In this document: in pieces, positions 27,372 through 36,553 of the stretch | Layout of the letters: each line of letters opens with the position of its first letter | Numbering within the stretch: position 1 is the stretch's first letter | From: [Mycobacterium] manitobense | Lineage (GTDB): Bacteria > Actinomycetota > Actinomycetes > Mycobacteriales > Mycobacteriaceae | Assembly (NCBI RefSeq): GCF_025821665.1 | Contig: NZ_JACKSJ010000104.1 | Location: 18,272 to 82,271 of the forward strand | Reading direction: 5' to 3' | Length of the DNA: 64,000 bases | Position numbers and translations under genes: made by a program | The notes under the pieces: generated by a model | Told to the model about the DNA's origin: nothing | What the model saw: only the letters and a program-made list of their open reading frames with translations | Databases searched by the model: none

Positions 27372-29789
27372 ATGAGTTGTCGCGGATGCGGGGAGCCTGC
27401 GCTGCACCGGGTGCTGGACCTGGGCGCCGTGCCCGCGGCCGATCACTTCCCGCCGGCGTCGTCGCCGGTCCGGCCGCAGGAGACGGCTCATCCGCTGGCG
27501 ATGGCGCTGTGCCCGGACTGTGGGCTGGCCCAGCTGTCCGAGGACGACACGGTGACCGACGAACCGCGCGGGATCGAACCGCAGGCGCTTCGCGACCAGG
27601 CTGCCGACGCGGTGGCCCGGGTGGCCGGCCAGGGCTGGCTGACGGGCGCCACCGTCCGCGAGTTCGGCAGTCCGCACGGCGGCAGCTGGCTTCCGCTGCT
27701 CGCCGACCGCGGATTCGCCACCACCCCGGGACCCGCCGACGTGGTGCTCGACTGCTTCGGCATCATGCACGAACCCGATCAGAAAGCGGCGTTCGCACAG
27801 CGTGCGGCCGCTACCCGACCTGGTGGCGTGCTGCTGCTGCAGTACCATTCGCTGGCCGCGATCGTGTCGCACGGGCAGTGGAATGCGTTGCGTCACGGAC
27901 ACTTCGCCTACTACTCGATGCCCGCCCTGGTCCGGCTGCTCGCTGGCGCGGGGATGAGGGCGGAGACGGTGTGGCACTTCGACCTCTACGGCGGCACCGT
28001 GCTGGTGGCCGCCGTGCACGGCGACGCGCCACCGGGACCCGAGGCTGCGGCGTTGCTTGACGCGGACGCGGCGATGACCGACCCGCGGCTGGTCGGGGCA
28101 TTGCAGACCGCCGCCGACACCCACGCGTCGCAACTGCGCGGGTGGCTGGAGTCGGAACGACATGCGGGGCGGCGGGTGTACGCCTACGGCGCCGCGTCGC
28201 GGGCGGTGGCGCTGTTCGCCCGCGCCGGCCTCGACCGCTCGCTGATCGGCGGCGTCGCCGATGCGTCGCCGGCCAAACAGGACCGCCGGATGCCGGGCAC
28301 CGACGTGCCGATCATCTCGCCCGAGGACCTGCAGGCCGCCGGGCCCGACACCGTTCTGCTCACCGTGCCCGACCTACTGCCCGAGGTGTCGTCGAGGATG
28401 CCCGCACTGGCGGGCAGGTGGGTGACCGACGAGAGGTTCGCTGTGCCGCAAGACCCTTCGTTCGAACGCTCGCGCGCGCTGCAGGAGCGGTTGCACGATC
28501 TTGTCCCCGGCGGGGCGCACACCTACGCGCGCGGGTCCGACCAGTACCCGGAGTTCATGACACCGGTGCTGACGCGCGGGGCCGGCGCACGTGTGTGGGA
28601 CGTCGACGGCAATTCGTATGTGGAGTACGGAATGGGATTGCGCTCGGTGACCCTCGGCCACGGCTATCGGCCGGTGGTGGAGGCGGTGAGCCGGGCGATC
28701 GCCGACGGCGTGAACTTCAGCAGGCCGACGGCGATGGAAGTCGCCGCCGCCGAGGACTTCCTGTCGTTGGTGCCGGGAGCGGACATGGTGAAGTTCGCGA
28801 AGAACGGCTCCGACGTGACGACCGCGGCGGTGCGGTTGGCCCGGGCTGTCACCGGGCGGGTGAAGGTCGCGGCGTGTGAGCAGCCGTTCTTCTCCACCGA
28901 CGACTGGTTCATCGGGACGACCGCGATGAACAGCGGCATCCCGGACGCGCACGTCGCGACGACGGTCCGGTTCACCTACAACGACCTGGACTCGGTCGCG
29001 GCGGCGCTGGCCGGTGACGACGTCGCATGCGTGATCCTCGAGGCGGCCACCGCGACCGCCGAACCGGCGCCAGGCTTCCTGGCCGGCCTACGCGCGCTGT
29101 GCGACCGGCACGGCACGCTGCTGGTGTTCGACGAGATGATCACCGGCTTCCGCTGGTCGGCCGGTGGCGCGCAGGCCGTGTACGGCGTGCAACCGGACCT
29201 GTCGTGCTGGGGCAAGGCGATGGCCAACGGGTTCCCGCTGTCAGCGCTGGCCGGTCGGCGAGAGTACATGGAACGGGGCGGCTTGCGCACCGACGAGGAC
29301 CGGGTGTTCCTGCTGTCGACCACGCACGGCGCCGAAACCGCCTCGCTCGCAGCGTTTTCGGCGGTGGTTCAGGCGTACCGAGATGGCGACCCGGTGGGGC
29401 GGATGGAACGCGCGGGCCGGCTGCTGGCCGACGGCGTGACGGCGGCGGTGGCGGAGCACGGCTTGGAACGCCACGTCCGGGTGATCGGCCGGCCGTCGTG
29501 CCTGGTGTTCGTCACCGGCGACGCCGACGGTGTTCCGTCCCAGGCGTACCGGACGCTGTTCCTGCAGGAGTTGTTGCGCCGCGGGGTGCTCGGGCAGTCG
29601 TTCGTCACCTCGGCAGCGCACACCGATGCGGACATCGAGCACACGATCACCGCGGTGCGCGGCGCCCTGCCCGTCTACCGCCGCGCCATCGACGCCGGGA
29701 CCGTCGACGGGCTGCTGGACGGCCGGCCGGTCGCGCCCGCCATCCGCCGCACGGCCGCACCACGTTTCATCGACGCCCGGGTGTCCTAG
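27372..29789 (+). CDS. degenerate C-methyltransferase fused to class III aminotransferase
   Basis: This 805-residue fusion has an N-terminal half (about 1-375) that aligns with the C-methyltransferase 4 kb upstream. It has zinc cysteines CRGC and LCPDC, a Rossmann-like EFGSPHGGSWL, and the C-terminal RRVYAYGAASRAVALFARAG. The catalytic IYHEHF motif has become ALRHGHF and the SNDG SAM loop SPHG, so methyl transfer is doubtful. The C-terminal half (about 380-790) is a glutamate-1-semialdehyde-aminomutase-like PLP enzyme with FDEMITGFR and PLP Lys in CWGKAMANGFP. It likely aminates a sugar. ATG at 27372. No frameshift was seen at the junction. Confidence 0.82.
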   Translation: MSCRGCGEPALHRVLDLGAVPAADHFPPASSPVRPQETAHPLAMALCPDCGLAQLSEDDTVTDEPRGIEPQALRDQAADAVARVAGQGWLTGATVREFGSPHGGSWLPLLADRGFATTPGPADVVLDCFGIMHEPDQKAAFAQRAAATRPGGVLLLQYHSLAAIVSHGQWNALRHGHFAYYSMPALVRLLAGAGMRAETVWHFDLYGGTVLVAAVHGDAPPGPEAAALLDADAAMTDPRLVGALQTAADTHASQLRGWLESERHAGRRVYAYGAASRAVALFARAGLDRSLIGGVADASPAKQDRRMPGTDVPIISPEDLQAAGPDTVLLTVPDLLPEVSSRMPALAGRWVTDERFAVPQDPSFERSRALQERLHDLVPGGAHTYARGSDQYPEFMTPVLTRGAGARVWDVDGNSYVEYGMGLRSVTLGHGYRPVVEAVSRAIADGVNFSRPTAMEVAAAEDFLSLVPGADMVKFAKNGSDVTTAAVRLARAVTGRVKVAACEQPFFSTDDWFIGTTAMNSGIPDAHVATTVRFTYNDLDSVAAALAGDDVACVILEAATATAEPAPGFLAGLRALCDRHGTLLVFDEMITGFRWSAGGAQAVYGVQPDLSCWGKAMANGFPLSALAGRREYMERGGLRTDEDRVFLLSTTHGAETASLAAFSAVVQAYRDGDPVGRMERAGRLLADGVTAAVAEHGLERHVRVIGRPSCLVFVTGDADGVPSQAYRTLFLQELLRRGVLGQSFVTSAAHTDADIEHTITAVRGALPVYRRAIDAGTVDGLLDGRPVAPAIRRTAAPRFIDARVS

Positions 29790-29846
29790 CCGCCCGGTTC
29801 GGCGAGAGCCCCGAACTCCGGCTGTTCCCCGGCTTAGACTCCGGCC

Positions 29847-31157
29847 GTGTTCTCGGAGACGCGGTATGCGATGAACGGGAACTTGCGCGTCGCCTACCGG
29901 GCGTCGACTGAAGGTCCGCGCGACATCGTCTTCATCCCGCCCTGGTTCACGTGCTGCGACCTTCTGCCGGACCTACCATCCGTCCAGGGCTGGATCGAAG
30001 CGATGACATCACTCGGGCGGCTCATCCTCTTCGACCTGCCGGGCGTGGGGGCCTCCGACCCCGTCCGAGGGGGCGGGCTGCCGACGCTGGAGCACTGGGC
30101 CGACAGCATCACCGCAGTGTTGGACGATCTCGGGAGTAGCGAAGCGGTCCTCGTCGCGGTCGACGGCGCCTTCGCAGCTGCGGCGCTGTTCGCAGCCACA
30201 CATCCGGCCCGCACCGCCGCGCTGGTCGCGCTCGAGGCCTATGCGGATCCGGTTGCGCACGACGCGCTGACTCCAGAGGACTTCTTCGATGCCATGGTCG
30301 CCGTCTGGGGAACGGGTGAGTATGAACGGACGCTCAATCCGGACATGCCGTGGAACGAGGAGATCCGAACATCGATGGCCCGGATGGAACGGCTGGCGGC
30401 GAGTCCCGCGACCGTCGCCCTCATGATGGCACTCGTATCCGAACTCGACGTCCGGGCGCTGCTTCCGGCGATCCGCGTGCCCACCCTGGTCGTCCAGCAC
30501 AGCGACAATCCGATCATCCCGTCCGACTGGGGCAGGTACATCGCCGAACACGTGGCGGGCGCGAGGTATGTCGAATTGCCGGGGCGCAACACGTTTCACT
30601 TCGTCGAACCGTGGCGCGAGTCCTTCCAGGCGGTCGCGAAGTTCCTCACCGGTCACCAGGCGGACGTGGCCGAAGACCGTGTGCTGGCCACGGTGCTGTT
30701 CACCGACATCGTGGACTCGACGCGACGCGCGGCCGCGATGGGTGACCGCGACTGGCATGCCTTGCTCGATGCGCACGACGCCGTGGTGCGGGCGCAGCTG
30801 AATCGCTTTCGGGGTCGCGAGGTGAACACGTCAGGCGACGGGTTCCTGGCGATGTTCGACGGCCCGCAGCGCGCGATCCGTTGCGCGATTTCGATCCGTG
30901 ACGCCGTGCGGGCGCTCGGCATCGAGGTGCGCGCCGGACTGCACACCGGGGAGTGCGAGGTCCGCGGCGATGACATCGGCGGGATCGGTGTGCACATCGG
31001 TGCGCGGGTGAGCGCACTGGCGGGGCCGAACGATGTGCTGGTGTCCCGGACCCTGCGCGACCTGGTGATCGGCTCGGGCCTCGAATTCGAGGACCGCGGC
31101 GCGCATGACCTCAAGGGCGTGCCGGGGCCGTGGCAGCTGTTCGCCGTCACGTCCTAG
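29847..31157 (+). CDS. alpha/beta-hydrolase plus class III nucleotidyl cyclase fusion
   Basis: This 436-residue protein has an alpha/beta-hydrolase-like domain (about 1-270). The nucleophile elbow reads AVDGAF, so Asp replaces the usual Ser. A C-terminal cyclase domain (about 275-436) has both metal Asp segments (TVLFTDIVDSTRRA and NTSGDGFLAMFDGP) plus GLHTGE. It probably makes cAMP, with the first domain as a ligand sensor, like Rv1900c. TAGACT (29835-29840) sits 6 bases before the GTG, indicating a leaderless transcript. It is monocistronic between unrelated genes. Confidence 0.85.
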   Translation: MFSETRYAMNGNLRVAYRASTEGPRDIVFIPPWFTCCDLLPDLPSVQGWIEAMTSLGRLILFDLPGVGASDPVRGGGLPTLEHWADSITAVLDDLGSSEAVLVAVDGAFAAAALFAATHPARTAALVALEAYADPVAHDALTPEDFFDAMVAVWGTGEYERTLNPDMPWNEEIRTSMARMERLAASPATVALMMALVSELDVRALLPAIRVPTLVVQHSDNPIIPSDWGRYIAEHVAGARYVELPGRNTFHFVEPWRESFQAVAKFLTGHQADVAEDRVLATVLFTDIVDSTRRAAAMGDRDWHALLDAHDAVVRAQLNRFRGREVNTSGDGFLAMFDGPQRAIRCAISIRDAVRALGIEVRAGLHTGECEVRGDDIGGIGVHIGARVSALAGPNDVLVSRTLRDLVIGSGLEFEDRGAHDLKGVPGPWQLFAVTS

Positions 31158-31163
31158 CGGCCT

Positions 31164-32681
31164 CTAGAAGGGCGGGGGCCTGTTTCGCTCCGCGACGTAG
31201 TCCTCGTTGAGGCGGCGCTCGGCGTCGATGCGGGCCGCGCGGTCTTGGGCTCGGGTTCGGGACCGCCGCGGCATCATCACACCCGTCGCGACCACTGTCT
31301 CCCCGCGGACGGTCACCGCAGCGGTGGGCCGGCAGAGCGCCGGGAACTGCAGCCGGCTGCCGGGTTCGGTGGTGTGCGTCAGCCCGTCGGGACTCGTCCA
31401 CACCACCGTGCCGTCGGGCAGTTGCCGGTCCCGCCAGCCGTCGGACCCACTCCAGTAGGTCTTCAAGAGGTGATGGTTCCGGCACAGACACTTCAGGTTG
31501 GCGGCCTGCGTCGGACCGGCCGGATAGCTGATCGTGTGGTCGATGTCGCAGTCCCACGCCGGCACGTCGCAGCCCGGGTAGCGGCACGTCATGTCGCGAC
31601 AGCGGACGAACTCGTCGAGCTTGGCCGATGGCCGGTATCGAGGCTCCGGGGGACTGTCGCCAGGGTGGACGATCGTACGCACCAACGCCCGGGGCGCCAG
31701 CGTCGCGAGCACCGGTGCCGGCAGCAGACCGCCGCCGATCAGGACGCCGGGAGTGGCATCGGTGGGTCCTTTCGGCGCCGGCTGCCAGAAAGCTTCGGCG
31801 ATCGTCTGCTCCTGCAGTGGCTTACCGGCGGTCGGACGCTCCGGCTCGGCGCCGTTCAATCGAGCTTCCTCGGACTCGGCCAGGCTGCTCTCGTCGGCCA
31901 CGACATGGATCACCGCGTTGCTCGGTGTCACTCCCGCTGCGGCGCAGTCTGATTCACCACAATTGCAGCTCAGACGGTCAGCTCCCGAGGCGAATGCGCC
32001 GAGCGCGTCGGCGCGGCGCTGGTCGAGATCGCGGCCGTCGGCGTCACACACCGCGCGAGCCATCGCATCGAGCCGCTTGTCCAGAGCCACCGCATCATGG
32101 GCGTACATGCGCGCCCACAGCGACCCCACGCCGCTGCCATCAGGAATGTGGAAATCGGCGTGGCGGTTGCGTGCGTGAATCTCGATGCGGCGCAGTGCAT
32201 AGGGGTCGTAGCGGTCGACCCAGTAGTCGATCGCGCCCTCCAGCTTGGCCGCGGACAGCGATCCCCAGCCGCTGATGTGCGCCGCCAGTTCGGCATCGAC
32301 CTTGGCCAGCGCCTCCTCTTGCTTGATCAACGCGGTGCGGAAGACGATCGTGTTGATCAGCCGGTAGGACACCTCGCCGGCGGCGAAGACATCGGCCACC
32401 CGCGGCAGCCGGTCGGCCAGTGCCCTGGCCACCATCAGCTGATGGGATGCCGCCCCGAGCGTCACTCCCATGGCGGCCGCCACCTCGGCGCTCACCGCAG
32501 CCCAGTTGTCGAGGCACCACTGCTCCCTCTCGGCGGCGTTCGAAGCAGCAAGACGCGCTTGCAACACCGAAGCGATCGCGGCCAATCGCCGCGCCGCGGC
32601 CGCGTTCTCCACCCGCGCCCACGCCGCCACGGCCGCGCCACCGCGGACGTCGCGGTCCGGCATCTCCAACGCTTCGAACAT
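31164..32681 (-). CDS. HNH endonuclease-domain DUF222 protein (13E12 family)
   Basis: This 505-residue protein has the DUF222 region (about 1-330) and a C-terminal HNH domain: CRYPGCDVPAWDCDIDHTIS near residue 375 and LKCLCRNHHLLKTY near 402, with the zinc Cys pairs and metal-binding His residues. It belongs to the mycobacterial 13E12 repeat family, which is multi-copy and linked with a mobile repeat. No phage genes are near. The ATG at 32681 gives the family N-terminus MFEALE; a longer TTG frame exists. Substrate DNA is unknown. Confidence 0.88.
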   Translation of the reverse strand: MFEALEMPDRDVRGGAAVAAWARVENAAAARRLAAIASVLQARLAASNAAEREQWCLDNWAAVSAEVAAAMGVTLGAASHQLMVARALADRLPRVADVFAAGEVSYRLINTIVFRTALIKQEEALAKVDAELAAHISGWGSLSAAKLEGAIDYWVDRYDPYALRRIEIHARNRHADFHIPDGSGVGSLWARMYAHDAVALDKRLDAMARAVCDADGRDLDQRRADALGAFASGADRLSCNCGESDCAAAGVTPSNAVIHVVADESSLAESEEARLNGAEPERPTAGKPLQEQTIAEAFWQPAPKGPTDATPGVLIGGGLLPAPVLATLAPRALVRTIVHPGDSPPEPRYRPSAKLDEFVRCRDMTCRYPGCDVPAWDCDIDHTISYPAGPTQAANLKCLCRNHHLLKTYWSGSDGWRDRQLPDGTVVWTSPDGLTHTTEPGSRLQFPALCRPTAAVTVRGETVVATGVMMPRRSRTRAQDRAARIDAERRLNEDYVAERNRPPPF

Positions 32682-32837
32682 ATGAGCGAATTTACGGCGC
32701 ACCACCGACGCAGGAGTCGGCCGCAACGACTACCGACGGCAAGCTGTGGATGAACTCGCGACTGTGGACAACCGCTTGACAACTCGATCGCGTGACTTCG
32801 TTACAACTACGCGCGGCGACGGGCATGATGAGGCTGC

Positions 32838-33173
32838 ATGACGAAGCTCGTGTTGACGATGCTGGCCGCCGCCGGGATGGGGTTGGCCGGTGCCCCGATG
32901 GCGGGTGCCAGTGAGGACGGCTTCCTCAAGGCGATCGACTCCCTGAACCATTACGCGATCGAATGCCCGGGTTGTGCCGAGGATGCTCTCGACGTCGGTC
33001 GCAGGGTGTGTGCGGCTTTCGATTCGGGCGGCGAGGCTGCGGCAATCCAAGAGGTGTTGCTCTCGTACAACGGGGACGACTCTCCCAACAGGAACTACTA
33101 CGCCACGCTGTTCGCTCAGTACTCCGCCGTTGAGTTGTGCCCCGAGCACAATGGCGAAATCGGGCCGATCTGA
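32838..33173 (+). CDS. small secreted DUF732-type protein
   Basis: This 111-residue protein has a signal peptide cleaved near AGAPMAGASE (residue 24). The mature domain has four Cys (IECPGC, RRVCAAF, VELCPEH) that could form two disulfides, and the DUF732 layout (FLKAIDSLNHYAI... GRRVCAAFDSGG). These small exported proteins are frequent in mycobacteria and unassigned. It is flanked by the 14-bp direct repeat GACAACCGCTTGAC at 32767-32780 and 33177-33190. Confidence 0.8.
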   Translation: MTKLVLTMLAAAGMGLAGAPMAGASEDGFLKAIDSLNHYAIECPGCAEDALDVGRRVCAAFDSGGEAAAIQEVLLSYNGDDSPNRNYYATLFAQYSAVELCPEHNGEIGPI

Positions 33174-33199
33174 ATCGACAACCGCTTGACGCGGCGAAG

Positions 33200-33499
33200 C
33201 TAGCCGGTGATTCCGCCCATGATCTCGAACACCTCGAACGAGTTGACCCCGGCGAGCACCGACGGGTCGCGATGGCCGATCTCGAGCACCTCGGCCTGGT
33301 CCCGGGCGCGCAGCACACCCATGCCCCACACGCCCTCGGGGTCGGCGACCGGGCCGTAGACCACCACCCTGCCGTCGGCCAGCAACGTGCGCCAATAGTC
33401 CTGATGGCCGGCCATCGCCTGCTGCTCGTCGGCCGTCATCGTCTGCGCGAAGTCCGCCCGCGGCGGGATCAACCGGAACAGGAAGAGTGTGTCAGCCAT
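33200..33499 (-). CDS. YCII-family protein
   Basis: This 99-residue YciI-like dimeric alpha-beta barrel protein has the conserved His in [19 protein letters not shown] (about residues 29-47) and GPVADPEG. The family may act as a small isomerase or hydrolase; no substrate is known. The ATG at 33499 overlaps the end of the upstream Rv0495c-type gene by 8 bases, so the two are coupled. Confidence 0.82.
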   Translation of the reverse strand: MADTLFLFRLIPPRADFAQTMTADEQQAMAGHQDYWRTLLADGRVVVYGPVADPEGVWGMGVLRARDQAEVLEIGHRDPSVLAGVNSFEVFEIMGGITG

Positions 33500-34283
33500 G
33501 AGCGTGTGACTCCGATGCGCGGGTGGCGGGGTGGACGGCGATCAGCCCTAAACCGCTGCGCCGCTTGCACATCGCGGCGAGCTCGGCGTAGGCCTTCTCG
33601 CCGAGCAGTTCGGTGAGCTCGGGACCGTAGGACTCCCACACCTGCCGCGATCCGACGTGCGCGGCCGGGTCGCCCGTGCAGTACCAGTGCAGGTCGGCGC
33701 CGCCCTCACCCCAGCCGCGACGGTCGTACTCGGTGATCGTCGTCTTGAGCACCTCGGTGCCGTCGGGCCGGGTCACCCAATCCTGACTACGCCGAATCGG
33801 CAACTGCCAGCACACATCCGGCTTCATCGTGAGCGGCTCGACACCCATCTTGAGTGCCTTGCTGTGCAGTGCGCAGCCGATGCCGCCCTCGAAGCCGGGC
33901 CGGTTGAGGAAGATGCACGCGCCCTTGTACTTGCGGGTCCGCAGGTTGGGTTTGTCGTCGTACTCGTCCATCTCGAGGTAGCCCTTCTTGCCCAGGCCCT
34001 TCTCGCGGAACTGCCAGTCGTCGTCGGTGAGGTGCTTGACCGCGTCGTCGAGCCGGGCGCGGTCGTCGTCGTCGGACAGGAAGGCGCCGTGCGAGCAGCA
34101 GCCGTCATCCGGCCTGCCCTCCACGGTGCCCTGGCATGCGGGCGTGCCGAAGACACAGGTCCACCGCGACAACAGCCACGTCATGTCGGCCGCGATCAAC
34201 TGTTCGGGGTCGTCGGGATGATAGAACTCGACCCACTCGCGGGCGAAGTCGAGCTCGACCTCGCCGGGATGTGAACTGTCCAC
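33492..34283 (-). CDS. cysteine-containing conserved protein (Rv0495c type)
   Basis: This 263-residue protein has Cys clusters near the N-terminus ([12 protein letters not shown] and DDGCCSHG, about residues 42-68), then GCALH and [12 protein letters not shown]. This spacing suggests a metal or Fe-S site like the YkgJ/DUF3109 group. The ortholog is conserved across mycobacteria and has been linked to redox balance; the chemistry is not established. GTG start at 34283. It is divergent from ppx1 with a 200-base gap. Confidence 0.8.
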   Translation of the reverse strand: MDSSHPGEVELDFAREWVEFYHPDDPEQLIAADMTWLLSRWTCVFGTPACQGTVEGRPDDGCCSHGAFLSDDDDRARLDDAVKHLTDDDWQFREKGLGKKGYLEMDEYDDKPNLRTRKYKGACIFLNRPGFEGGIGCALHSKALKMGVEPLTMKPDVCWQLPIRRSQDWVTRPDGTEVLKTTITEYDRRGWGEGGADLHWYCTGDPAAHVGSRQVWESYGPELTELLGEKAYAELAAMCKRRSGLGLIAVHPATRASESHAHG

Positions 34284-34483
34284 GACGACACGCTACTCCC
34301 GGCACCGGTCATCCGGCATGAGGAATGCGAGCGCGTCGCCGCAGCGCGAAGATCACATCGATCATGCGTCGCAACGCCTTCCGGTCCGCCGCGGGGCACT
34401 CCCGCCACAGATGGCCGGAGGCACTTCACGGGCATTGCCGGAGTCCTCCCGGAAGTTCGCCCGGCACCCACTAGGTTGGGGGA

Positions 34484-35485
34484 GTGCGACTGGGCGTACT
34501 CGACGTGGGCAGCAACACGGTGCATCTGTTGGTGGTCGATGCCCGCCGTGGCGGTCACCCGACGCCGATGAGCTCGACGAAGGCGTCACTGCGGCTGGCC
34601 GAGGCCATCGACTCGTCCGGCAAACTGACCCGCAAGGGCGCCGACAAGCTCGTCGACACCATCGACGAGTTCGCCAAGATCGCCGCCAGTTCAGGGTGCG
34701 CGGAATTGATGGCCTTCGCGACGTCGGCCGTGCGTGACGCCACCAACTCCGAGGACCTGCTGGCCCGGGTGCTGGCCGAGACGGGCGTCTCCCTGCAGGT
34801 GCTCAGCGGGGTCGACGAGTCGCGGCTGACCTTCCTGGCCGTTCGCCGCTGGTACGGCTGGAGCGCCGGGCGGATCATCAACATCGACATCGGCGGGGGT
34901 TCGCTGGAGCTCTCCAACGGGGTCGACGAGGAGCCCGAGGCGGCGCTGTCGCTGCCGCTGGGCGCCGGTCGGCTGACGCGGGAATGGCTGCAGGACGACC
35001 CGCCGGGCCGGCGGAGGGTGGCGATGCTGCGCGACTGGCTGGCCACCGAACTGGCCGAGTCTGGCGCCGAACTGCTGAAGGCGGGCAGCCCGGACCTCGC
35101 CGTCGCCACCTCGAAGACGTTCCGGTCGCTGGCGCGGCTCACCGGCGCGGCGCCGTCGGGAGCCGGGCCGCGGGTGAAACGGACACTCACGGCCACCGGG
35201 TTGCGGCAGCTCATAGCTTTCATCTCTAGGATGACGACGGCCGACCGTGCCGAACTGGAAGGGGTGAGTGCCGACCGGGCGCCACAGATCGTGGCCGGAG
35301 CTCTGGTAGCCGAGGCGAGCATGCGCGCACTTTCGATCGACTCCGTGGACATCTGTCCATGGGCATTGCGGGAAGGCCTGATTCTGCGGAAACTCGACAG
35401 TGAGGCCGACGGCACCGCCCTGGTGGAAACGTCCGTGCGAGATGCGCGACGAGAGGTTCTCAGGCCCAAAGGCAGCACACGATGA
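34484..35485 (+). CDS. ppx1: exopolyphosphatase, Ppx/GppA family (Rv0496 type)
   Basis: This 333-residue enzyme of the ASKHA fold has the phosphate loops LDVGSNTVHLLVVD (residues 5-18) and NIDIGGGSLEL (about 140). The M. tuberculosis ortholog hydrolyses short polyphosphate. It forms a pair with ppk2 at 4873-5742 in polyphosphate turnover. TAGGTT at 34472-34477 is 6 bases before the GTG at 34484, indicating a leaderless mRNA. The stop overlaps the next gene (ATGA). Confidence 0.92.
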   Translation: MRLGVLDVGSNTVHLLVVDARRGGHPTPMSSTKASLRLAEAIDSSGKLTRKGADKLVDTIDEFAKIAASSGCAELMAFATSAVRDATNSEDLLARVLAETGVSLQVLSGVDESRLTFLAVRRWYGWSAGRIINIDIGGGSLELSNGVDEEPEAALSLPLGAGRLTREWLQDDPPGRRRVAMLRDWLATELAESGAELLKAGSPDLAVATSKTFRSLARLTGAAPSGAGPRVKRTLTATGLRQLIAFISRMTTADRAELEGVSADRAPQIVAGALVAEASMRALSIDSVDICPWALREGLILRKLDSEADGTALVETSVRDARREVLRPKGSTR

Positions 35486-36546
35486 CAGGACCAGAAGACA
35501 ACGCCGGCGGCACCCGGCCCATTTCGGTTGCCGAGTTGCTGGCGAAGAACGGAACGATCGGCGCCCCGCCCGTCGGCGGCCGGCGCAGGCGTCGGCGCGG
35601 CAACACCGACTCGGTGACCGTCGCCGAGCTGACCGGTGAGATCCCGATCATCTCCGACCGCGACGTCTCCCACGACGACGCCCGCGACGTCTCCCACGAC
35701 GACGTCCGCGATGACGTCCGCCATGAGGACGCGCCCGTCGACACCGACGGCGGCAACGACGTCACCGGCAGGCTCCCCACCAACGGCACAGTGGAACTGG
35801 CGCCGGAACCGGAGGCCGAACCGGAGACGCCGGTCGATGACGACGACGATCCCGAGGCCGACTACACGGCTCATTTGGGCAGCCGGGACGCCGACCCCGA
35901 TCCGGTGGACTTCCAGCCGCCGCGCAAGCCGCACTACGCGCACGCATTGCGCCGCCAGCCGTCCACGGCTGCCGCGGGCGCCGAGGACATGAGCCCTGAC
36001 CCCGCGGTGCTCGACCTGGACGCCACCTACGGCGAGGCCTACGGCGACGACGCCCTCGACGCCCCGCTCGACCTCGCGGACCCGGCGGAGGCCGACTACG
36101 CCGGCTACTCCGGCACCGCGGACACCGACGACGACGAGCCGTCCTACATGCGCGGTTCCCAGAACCCGCTGTTCGGCGGTCAGACCGTCGCCGACGACCT
36201 GGCCCGCGGGCGCGGCGCACCTGACGTCGACGACCTCGACCTGGACCTGCACGGCCCGGTGCGCGAGACGCCGGACACCCCGATGGCGGCGTTCATCCGC
36301 GGTGCCTGGATCGTCGGGCAGTGCATCCTCGCGGTGGTCTTCGGCGCCGGCCTCTTCGTCGCCTTCGACCAGCTCTGGAAATGGAACAACATCGTCGCGC
36401 TGGTGCTGTCCGTGCTGGTGATCCTCGGCCTCGTCGTCGGGGTGCGGGTGGTGCGCAAGACCGAGGACATCGGCAGCACGCTGATCGCCGTCGCGGTCGG
36501 GGCGTTGGTCACGCTGGGGCCCCTGGCGCTGCTGCAGTCCGGCTAG
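35482..36546 (+). CDS. conserved membrane protein with acidic repeat-bearing N-terminus (Rv0497 type)
   Basis: This 354-residue protein has a long acidic, disordered cytosolic N-terminal part (about 1-265) with short repeats such as RDVSHDDARDVSHDDVRDD (about residues 57-75). Three membrane segments follow near the C-terminus (about 275-350). Its coupling to ppx1 by a 4-base overlap is conserved. Function unknown. Confidence 0.82.
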   Translation: MTGPEDNAGGTRPISVAELLAKNGTIGAPPVGGRRRRRRGNTDSVTVAELTGEIPIISDRDVSHDDARDVSHDDVRDDVRHEDAPVDTDGGNDVTGRLPTNGTVELAPEPEAEPETPVDDDDDPEADYTAHLGSRDADPDPVDFQPPRKPHYAHALRRQPSTAAAGAEDMSPDPAVLDLDATYGEAYGDDALDAPLDLADPAEADYAGYSGTADTDDDEPSYMRGSQNPLFGGQTVADDLARGRGAPDVDDLDLDLHGPVRETPDTPMAAFIRGAWIVGQCILAVVFGAGLFVAFDQLWKWNNIVALVLSVLVILGLVVGVRVVRKTEDIGSTLIAVAVGALVTLGPLALLQSG

Positions 36547-36553
36547 CCGGCCA

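Noticed and set aside
31164..33190. Prophage or integrative element around the HNH gene
   Set aside because: No integrase, terminase, capsid genes or attachment repeats; 13E12-type HNH proteins occur alone in mycobacteria.
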